Source: Gracilaria gracilis (Eukaryota > Rhodophyta > Florideophyceae > Gracilariales > Gracilariaceae). From it: 64,000 nucleotides of DNA. Within the stretch, counting starts at the first letter, position 1; the number at the start of each line of letters is the position of its first letter. Below the pieces are notes generated by a model, which saw only the letters and a list, made by a program, of their open reading frames with translations, did no database searches and was not told the origin of the DNA. The stretch spans positions 682,001 to 746,000 of the forward strand of contig JARGSG010000004.1 of NCBI GenBank assembly GCA_030374805.1, given 5' to 3'. Made by a program: the position numbers and the translations under genes. Shown piece by piece: positions 56,063 to 64,000 of the stretch.

Positions 56063-56853
56063 TGTAGTGCAACGCCAGAGGAGGAAAGACACCACGAAGA
56101 CGTCCGAGATCTTCTTCCGTAAGAGGGTAGTCAGCAGACAGAGCCTCTCTGGCAAGGCACGACGAAGTCGGGTGTAAGCCGAGGCCAAGCCGTCACGACG
56201 GGCGTAGAGAGTTGAGCAAGAATCGGTGTTGGCAACACGTGTGTGGGTGAACGGGCTCTCGAGAGAGGCACGAGTCGACGGAAGTTGGGAAAGATAAAAG
56301 GAATCCGCGGGAGCGGAGGATGGAAAGAAGGAAAAGGAGGAAAGGGCAAAAAAGGCTACGGTAAACACCGGGGTTATCCCTGTACAGGGTCGAACGCGAC
56401 ACAAGCGGAAAACACTCCCACGAATGGGTCCTGTTAGGTGACGCAGGGAGGATACACTACCCGTAGGCAACGGAGCCTCTCTCCTGGAAGAAGTTGATGA
56501 CCGCCGAAGGCGAAGAAGTATAGAGCCAACCCTGGTTGGGGAAGTTTACTTAGTGGCGATGGCCAAGTGCCGACCCACTATATAGTGTAGTAATCTCCCT
56601 GCAACTAGGCAAAACTATTAAATAAATATCTAAATTACTAGCAACGCTGTGCCAACCATCCGTTGCAAGAGCTCCACACGTGTCTTAGTAACACCCAGAT
56701 TGCGGCTGCGGCGCGAGTGCACGTGTGCACCGTGCACACTATGCAGACCGCATTGCGGCACAAAACCCGTGTGTAGCTGCAGAAACCATCAGAAGGCGCA
56801 AGCGGAAAAACGACTAACTCGGTGAAATATCCCTTGTAGGGCGTTGCACTACA
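56063..56853 (-). repeat. 3' LTR of element C
   Basis: 791 bp. The minus strand has a TATA-like CACTATATAGTGGG near 56575-56588 in the same relative position as in element B's LTR, and an end GGCGTTGCACTACA resembling B's GCTTTGCACCACA. Confidence 0.75.
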
Positions 56854-56865
56854 TATCCCCCTCCT

Positions 56866-58140
56866 AGGCGCAAGCACGTCCCAAAGGTGACGGATGCAGC
56901 GCCGAGACCATCACTTAGTCCGCCGCTTACCCATCGCATGGGATTGCTTTCCGCTTCGCGGTGAAGCGCCGCAACGCGGTTCGACAGTTATCCAAACGAC
57001 CACGACCACAACCAATCCTGGTCCTCACAGCCACCTTCTTCGCTATCACAGCGGCGTCCATCCTGCTTAGCAGGTCTGCGGACCACACTGTGGGATGTCC
57101 TGGTGAAGTTCGGAACGCTCCACAGTAGTGGTTTGACAAAAGTAGTGTGTTCCCCAATATTTGGGTGGTGAGCGTCCTTCGTAGACATTTGTTCCACTTC
57201 CTGCCACGCAAAGTAGCCAACTGGACTCCGTTTAGGCGCCACAACCCGGGTACGGCCCGGTTAGCCCACGCTCAAAGCGGTTCGGCAGTGACCACAGTAC
57301 GCAAAAGCGTTTTCAGAAAACGCAAATATTGAAGTGCCCATAACTTCCGATCCAGACCTTGTGACACCACTCCCAATACGTCGGCTAGCTCTCGGACTCC
57401 AGAGCTTTTGAATGACCTCCAGAAAGTTGGGATTGAACGCCACTAAGGTGGAAAGCGCAACCTCTTTTAGTTCGAGCTAAAAATAGACGGCCGAACTGAA
57501 ACGATGCCATAACTTGGAAACCATCCAAGATACTCGGAGTCTATCTTCACGAAAGTGTTCAGCCACGTCCAGAATAGGCTGGTGCGCAATGGTTTGAGAA
57601 ACGGGTTCTTATTCTCCGAGTTATCGGATTTTGCAAAGACGCGTCCTAGAAATACTGTAGAGGTAAGATGCCCAAATCTGGGAGGAGTAGACCAGAACCA
57701 GAAACGACTGGCAATGGATACCAGCGCAATATGCGGATGACGTAGATACCGCGAGAGTGTGTAAAGGTTACAGTACTCCGCAGTAAGCGGGAAGCAAAAT
57801 AGCTTAGCATCAACAGATGACCATTTCCGCCAGAGGCGTGTAGGCAACAAACGGTCTTCCACCGGTAAATCGACGTGGTGCGCATGGAAAACGCGCACCC
57901 TTCCGAAGGTAAATCCCGCTCTCACGGGCTCATTAGCATGAAAGCGAACCAGCGAGCTGGATGAGAACCCATCAGGATGGAATGTTCGAAAAACGACCGC
58001 TGCCGATCGAAGACGACCAAAGTCGGACTCCGACCGCGTAGCGCGTGTAGCCACGTGATCTCACACCAGGTGAGATTCACTCCCGTACGATACGGCATGA
58101 AAGTATTCTTCTCCTTCTTCCCGTCCACGACCTGTCCACA
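56866..58140 (-). other. 3' non-coding region of element C
   Basis: 1.3 kb between pol and the polypurine tract. It has a 195-codon frame in the sense direction (57467-58054) without recognisable domain or similarity to the antisense ORF of element B; treated as non-coding. Confidence 0.5.
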
Positions 58141-61100
58141 TTATCCCACTTGAGCACTTCCCAGCGTAGCTGGTGGGGCTGTTCCCTTTCGACGGTGATA
58201 CTGAACCACTTTTGAACGTGGGAGATGCTCGATCGGCTCGGCAGTGTCCTCAGCCGGATCATACCCGTACCAACGGACGTGGTAACGTAGTATACCCTCC
58301 TGATTCCAGGTCTGCCCGACAATTCGGTCGACGATGTACTCTTGTGAGTACAACTGCCGGCTTTGCCGATTCGTCGCCACGGCTGTGCGCTTATCGCCCT
58401 GCGAAGGGGAATTCCCGAGTCCGGTGTCGATACGCTCGTCGCGGTTGACCGGGTGGTCCCCCGTGGAGGCGGGTGTTCCGGTGTGCGTACCGCAAGTCTG
58501 CGTGCTTCGGGGCGAACCGCAAGTCTGCGTGATTCAACCCGTACTGACGGTGGTTCCGACGAGCTCGTCTCGGCTTTCCCGCGTTGCACTGCGAGTGGTG
58601 CAGCGCCACGCGCGCCCTCCGTGCTTGTAGGTGAATTCGCTGACCTGTGCCCGTAGAGCGCCGTGGTGCGATCCGCCTCCCTGGACAGGGTGTCCTTTCT
58701 GGCGCGTGCCAAGTCGCCGCGCCGTGGCGATTCGTTCCCAACGGTTACTTCCGGTGGCTCCGAGTTTCTGGTTAGACTTCCAGCAGTGCTGGGTGTAGCG
58801 CGAGCCGCACACATTACTTGGAGAATTTCCGCCTCGAATGGCATATCCTCGCCGTCCATGACGCGAACATCATCTCGGGTGACCGGTTTCCGTCTGGCAA
58901 CGATTCCAGGGTCTACCGAGACACTCGGAACTTCCGCAACCGTGGGTGGCCTTGCGGTGTCGTCCTCCATTTGTACAGGGGTTGCCGTCCCTCGTCCAGC
59001 GGTGGGTTTCAGCGCCGCGTCCGCCGTTGTGGTGGGCGCGTGCGACCGATTGTTCGGAGACGTCCCCGGTGGGGTTGGTTCCTTACAGCCCAGCTGGGGC
59101 TGATACCAGGACACGGTCAAGGCTCGCCTTGGACAAGGGTGTGTGGATGTTCTGTCCGCTTCTGCGTGTAGCTCCTTCGCCTGCAGCGGGCGTGTCTGAC
59201 GGGATTTCCGATGTGTGGAGCAGCCTGCCGTGTACCACGGATGTCTTCTTTCCGTTGCGACGGCGGATTACTTTCAGCAGAAGTGACTTTTGAAGTGACC
59301 TTTGAAGTGAACTGCTCCCCCTCCTTAGGCAGAGCGGCGGAAGATGGGGTAGAGCGTTCCGCCACGCGGGTAGAGTCCCCGCGAGCGAGCTGAACAGAGG
59401 AATGGCCATTCTGGCCAGCAATATTTTCCGATATCATCGGTGTATCCGAGTCCATCGGTAGGTCTGACAGTCCCCGGTTCGGGTGTGATAGAATCAGCAG
59501 GCGATTCAGCACGATTGTTTCGGGGGTTGTTGATTCCGTAGACACGGGGCTGGCAGGTGCCAGCCACGACCTCAAAAGAGGGTGGTGGAAGCCAGGACCA
59601 CGGGATCGCGGGAGATCCGCTCAGTGCGCGTCCTTGATTTCCAGTACCACTGTGTCCTCCGCGACAGAGATTACCTTGAATGGTCCATCCCGCCACAGGC
59701 GAGAGCTTATGGCGTTTCTCCCTATCAGGATTATAGTGTTCCTTCCGTACGAAGACGGTAGGTACCCGCCTTAACTGGCGGTAGGTGTTACTTCCTCGCA
59801 GGCGGGCATCGAAATCACGCTTGTAAGCGGCTTGAGCCCTGGCCATGGATTGGCGAGTGGCGGGTACCAACTTGGATAGCCATTGCTTCCATTTCTGGCG
59901 GTAGTCACCCACAGAGAGGAAATAACCCAGCGTAGGCTGTGACTCCAACGCCACCGGTGGGGGGGTACGGGAGAGTACCAACTCGAACGGTGAAACACCG
60001 GTAATTCTATGTACCTGCGTGTTGTACGCGAACGTCAGCGCGTCAGTGTACAGGTCCAATGTCTTTGGATGATCGGCCACGTAAGAACGGAGAGATGCTA
60101 GCATCGTCCGGTTGAACCGTTCGACTTGCCCATTACACTGGCGGGTGGTAGGTTGTAGTGAACAGGTTCTTTATATCCAGGATGCGACATACATCCTGGA
60201 AAAACCGCGATGCGAACTGTTTCCCGTTATCGGAGAGTACCTGAACCGGCGGACCGTAGACAAAAATCGAGTGGCGTCACGAAGGCCTGGGCTACCGTGA
60301 AAGCGGTGATCCTCTTCAGAGGGACAGTCCGAACCAGTTTCCGAGGAAACGATCCGTTATTACGAGCAAGAACTTGTGACCTCTCCGGGTCGTCAGGAGG
60401 GGTCCAAGTATATCGATTTGCGAGGAACTCGAGGGACGCCCCTTGCGGGGAATAGCCTGATCTTCTTTGAGTTCTTCCGGAGCTTCACCCGGTTTTTTCG
60501 CACACTCCGTGCAGAGCCGCACTGTTGCGTAGCAATCGACCGCCATGGCGGGCCAGTAGAAGTCCCTTGTCAGGGTTAGGTATAGACTTCCTTCCACCTG
60601 CGTGGCCGCCCAGCTTCGGCGTAATGCGATAGTTGGAGTACCCGCGTTTGCAGCGTGTGAGGGACCACCACTGGGTGGGTTAGACTCCACCATTCTTATG
60701 AGATAGCCGATATCGTTGACCTCAAACGGGAGGACCGCACCACCGTTTAAACGGGCACGAGATGTTCACGCAGAACGGGTCACCATGCTGTTCTCGGATC
60801 ATTTCCTCCGGTGTTACCGGGACAAAGTTTCCCGGGTAGGGGCTTGTGAGCCCCATTCTCGTTTGCCACCAGCAGTTCGTCCAATTCATCGTCGAATTCC
60901 CAGTCTTCTGGCCAAATGTCGAGTTCACCTTCTGGATCTTCCGTGGTCCACCTCGTCAGCGACGAAACAAGGGATCTCATCGTCTCCCGAGGTGGAGGGC
61001 TTCCCCATTCGTGGGTAATCTCGACAGTGCGTCGGCCTGTTTGTTTTAGCGCTCCCTTCTTATACACGACTTGAAAGTCGAATTCCGCTAGGCGGAGCCT

Positions 61101-63440
61101 TCATCGCATGAGACGTCCCGACGGGTCGGAGATGTTCATTACCCACCTCAGCGAGGAATGGTCCGTGTACACGGTGAGGTGATCACACCCATAAGATAGG
61201 GGCGAAGAGTTGCCAGAGCCCACATAACGGCGAGGCATTCTTTCTCCGAAAACGGAGTAATTCCGGTTCATGAACATTGAGCGAACGCGACCAGTAACGA
61301 ATGGGCTTACGTTCCCCTTCGGGGGTGGTTTGGAAAAGAGCGCAACCCACTTGGTAGTTGCTCGAATCCGTGTCCACGGAGTACGGTAGTCCGGGTTTTG
61401 GCAACGATAGAATCGGAGCAGATGTGACAGCCTCCTTCAAGGAGTTAAACGCCTCTGTCTCGACAGGCTTGAAGGGTCCCAGTTTCGGTGGCTGGCCTTT
61501 TTCGCAGTAGTACGTTTGAGGGGTGCCGCGATATCCGAGAAATTCGGGACGAACCGTCGGTAGACGTTGACCAATCCCAAGAAGGAGCGCAATTCGCGTT
61601 TGGGTGTCGCGGTTCCTTCGCCTTGGCAAGGGACTTCACTCGAGCTTCCTCGATCGACAACCGTCCTGGACGGATAACGTGGCCCAGGTACTTCACGGTG
61701 TCTGTGAAGAGATGTCACACTTACTCAGCTTGAGGGAATTCCTGCGTCACGCAGTGTGGTCATTACCTCCCTTACGTGGGTGACATGATCGTCGGTGATT
61801 ACGGGAGAAGACAATTATGTCATCTAGGTAAACTAGACACGTCTGCCACTTAAAGCGGTTCAACAGGATGTCGATAGCACGCTGAAATGTAGCGGGGGCG
61901 TTGGTGAGACCAAACGGCATACGCTTGAAGCAGAAAGACCCAGAGTGACATACCAAACGCGGTCTTATTGCGGTCTTTCTCTCTTACGGGGACTTGCCAG
62001 TATCCTCAATTGGCAGTCCAATGCCGTGATACGGTTGCGTTTCCGAGCGAATCGATGCACTCGTCCACGCTAGGGATTGGGTACGTGTCCCTGATCGTCA
62101 CGGCATTGAGCCGGCGGTAGTCGACACAGAACCTCCAGGTTCTGTCGGCCTTGATTGCCAGTACTACTGGGGACGCCCAGGGTGACTGAGCGGGCTCAAT
62201 CACGCCTGCGCGGAGCATCTTGTCCACTTGGAACTGCTCTTCTTCCTGAGCCTTCGTTCCTGCCCTGTAAGGGGGTTGCGAAACGGGTCGCGCGTCCGGT
62301 AGCAAATCAATCCGGTGTTCCGTTATATTTATCTCACCAAGAGATCCATCCCACATTGGGGTAAATTCCCGTAACATACCTCTCAGACGTTCACGGTGTG
62401 ATTCCGGCACGTGGCCAAGATCGAGCTCCTCAAGAGCCTTCACGGGATCAATCCGGTCATAGCTCGTTGGGCCATGTTCCGTACCGGATGCAGGCGCAGG
62501 CGCGGCTTCCGAGTCACTCGGCAATTTATCCGTTGACATCGGAGTTGTGACGGGAGTATCCTCCCCCTCCCTAGACGGAACGTCGGGGTGTCCCGGATTG
62601 TCGCCCTCTTTTGAGGAAACCAAACCGAGGACATCGGCAGCCGTCATTTGGGTAGGGAGCATCGCGAGTGGGTGCGGTGTAACCGATCCAATGACCTGGT
62701 TCTTTACCAGATACTGGGGGATGTTGCCAAGATTGGCAACAAGTATCCGGAAAGGAGCATTCGGTGACACCAGTGCAACACTGTTCGCCACTGCGAGATG
62801 ACACTTCTCGTACAACGAGGAAATGGGTTGAATAACCCGAAGGCCGTGTTGACGGGAATGGACCTGCACCATCTGGTGGAATGCATACCGACGCTGCGAC
62901 GCGGAGTTTTGTGGACTCACGAGTCGCCGGTGGTGGTTCCTGCGCAGCAGGTAGTGGAACTTGTTTCCTCGATGCACGCTTCAGCGGCCGACGAACTATC
63001 GGGACCGACGAACCGTCTTCGAATTTCACACGCCTGAGGCGGGGTCTGATTGCGTCGAGGAATCTGTCGCAGTAATCACATTCCAAAATAACTGGGGCAG
63101 CCAATGACCGACATACCACAAAGTCGAGCTTGACCACGGAGATCCCCAAACGCACGACTAGGTCGATTGTTCCAACCGTTGTTAACGGGTTGTTATTCGC
63201 GTCGGCGACTTGGGGCCTCGCTTCGCGGCGAATACGTGTCTGCACCAGCGGTGGGAGGAGGGACGCCACGATGAAGTTCGGCCCTGCACCGGTGTCTAAT
63301 ACCGTGAGAGTGCGCACCATAAACTGGGTACTGAGACCAAGGTCGGCGTAAACTTTATAGTTACGCTTAGCCATCACGAGGACTCTATCCGGGAACCGAT
63401 TTTTCTTTACCCGTATCCACGGTCGACGAAGAACACCCAA
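58141..63440 (-). pseudogene. pol: pol region of element C
   Basis: On the minus strand, in order: protease (VLDTGAGPNFIV near 63300-63265), reverse transcriptase (LPDARPVSQPPYRAGTKAQ near 62300, [10 protein letters not shown] near 61835-61806), RNase H (VDTDSSNYQVGC near 61383-61348), integrase traces including a core start (QIDILGPLLTTRRGHK near 60430-60380), a long linker, and a chromodomain (SQEYIVDRIVGQ...YHVRWYGYDP near 58345-58255). Many breaks; a fossil. Confidence 0.8.
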
Positions 63441-64000
63441 GTGTTCCGAGTCCGCGTCAGCGGTTTCTTTCCTCGAAAGGATCTTTACCGGGGAGCGAGG
63501 CGGCGTCGCCTTGGACGTCGGCAGCCTCTGCTCTGAGGACGTCTCTCCCGAATGGGAGACTCCCTCGTTTAGTTTCCCTGGGCTTCCGCCTGCGGCGGCT
63601 GCTCAGGTTCCTCGACCACGAGTGCTTGGGCACGTTGGCCTCGGGATCCCGCAACAGCGGTGTTTGGATCGCCCACGACGCGGTGTACTGGTGCTACCAG
63701 ATGAACCGGCTGTGCCGCAGCACGCTGGTAGGTCGGCGCTGTCGGTAAGACGTGGGCGAAGTCCGTCTTGGCCCGGAGATACGACGTCATTGGGACGGAA
63801 CGCTTCTCCTCTGGAGTGAGGGCCTCATAGTTCACCATCACCTTGCCCAGGTCTCTCAAGGAGAGAAGGCACTGGGGTGACGTGTGACCATATGTATAGC
63901 AGAGATGGCATATCAGCGCTATCAATGCTTGCCTACCCTGTCGAAGGGTCCCATTCCGGTTATCCGTGAAACGTGCCGCTGGGCGGCTGTCCTGCCATCC
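63441..64000 (-). pseudogene. gag: 3' part of gag of element C
   Basis: The minus strand gives a gag tail with a zinc knuckle CHLCYTYGHTSPQC (near 63871-63912) and the segment VNYEALTPEEKRSVPMTSYL, which matches LHYDSLTPAERECVPDKSYL in element B. The upstream part is outside the window. Confidence 0.7.

Larger units (their letters stand above)
56063..64000 (-). mobile_element. Ty3/gypsy chromovirus, element C (minus strand, 5' part outside the window)
   Basis: The 3' LTR is 56063-56853 (791 bp). Its ends are perfect 14-bp inverted copies, TGTAGTGCAACGCC at each outer edge read inwards. A polypurine tract (AGGAGGGGGATA on the minus strand) adjoins it at 56854-56865. Pol occupies about 63440-58141 and a gag zinc knuckle (CHLCYTYGHTSPQC) lies near 63871-63912, with the rest of gag and the 5' LTR beyond 64000. 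Pol is closely related to that of element B. It is more decayed than A or B, with many breaks. Confidence 0.85.

Noticed and set aside
55024-56067. 347-codon ORF running from the right LTR of element B into the flanking gene
   Set aside because: It is a chimera of LTR and flank created by the insertion and does not represent a natural gene.
57467-58054. 195-codon ORF in the 3' region of element C
   Set aside because: No domain, no similarity to the accessory ORF of element B, and the surrounding element is strongly decayed.

Overview
This is eukaryotic nuclear DNA from a transposon-rich, gene-poor stretch. The evidence is TATA boxes, intronless genes for secreted proteins, a 58-nt GT-AG intron inside a transposon, and many eukaryotic transposable elements (Ty3/gypsy chromoviruses, a Ty1/copia relic, Mutator-like, PiggyBac, Tc1/mariner, and transposase-like relics). 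There are no bacterial operons and I see no rRNA, tRNA or CRISPR. The mixture would suit an alga such as a red alga, or another protist, but the species cannot be fixed from the sequence.

Layout. 1-550: the 5' end of a minus-strand LTR element running off the window, next to a decayed PiggyBac transposase (649-2390). 3.3-16.4 kb: the only apparent host genes, six small intronless genes for secreted proteins. Two are paralogues with eight cysteines (3362-4030 minus, 6155-6817 plus), one is a separate 8-Cys protein (9314-9847), and three are von Willebrand A (vWA)-type proteins. Two of the vWA genes encode identical proteins and lie in the arms of a large inverted repeat (about 10751-12990 and 14755-17123); the third, with a degraded metal site, lies in the spacer.

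17.4-28.5 kb: a whole-looking Ty3/gypsy chromovirus (element A, 18114-27901) lies inside a broken minus-strand gene of the DUF7869-like kind. 29.5-40.2 kb: a nested pile. Two Tc1/mariner ends 10.6 kb apart enclose a roughly 370-bp tandem repeat, GC-rich simple repeats with a 30-bp minisatellite, and a complete Mutator-like element (34283-39980) with 250-bp inverted ends and a 9-bp target duplication. Its single gene is best read as two exons that fuse a Ulp1-type cysteine protease, FAR1-like zinc fingers and the MULE transposase.

40.9-42.9 kb: a decayed Ty1/copia element. 43.4-64 kb: a transposase-like gene interrupted twice, by chromovirus B (43828-55368, target duplication TACAT) and chromovirus C (56063 to beyond the window, minus strand). 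Element B carries an open antisense reading frame of 598 codons between pol and its 3' LTR. All four LTR elements have LTRs beginning TGTAG, and the three whose primer-binding site is in view share the same site.

Most of the window is selfish DNA inserted into other selfish DNA. The secreted-protein cluster at 3-16 kb is the part likely to serve the host. The Ulp1-MULE fusion, the vWA inverted duplication and the antisense ORF of element B are the most unusual items.
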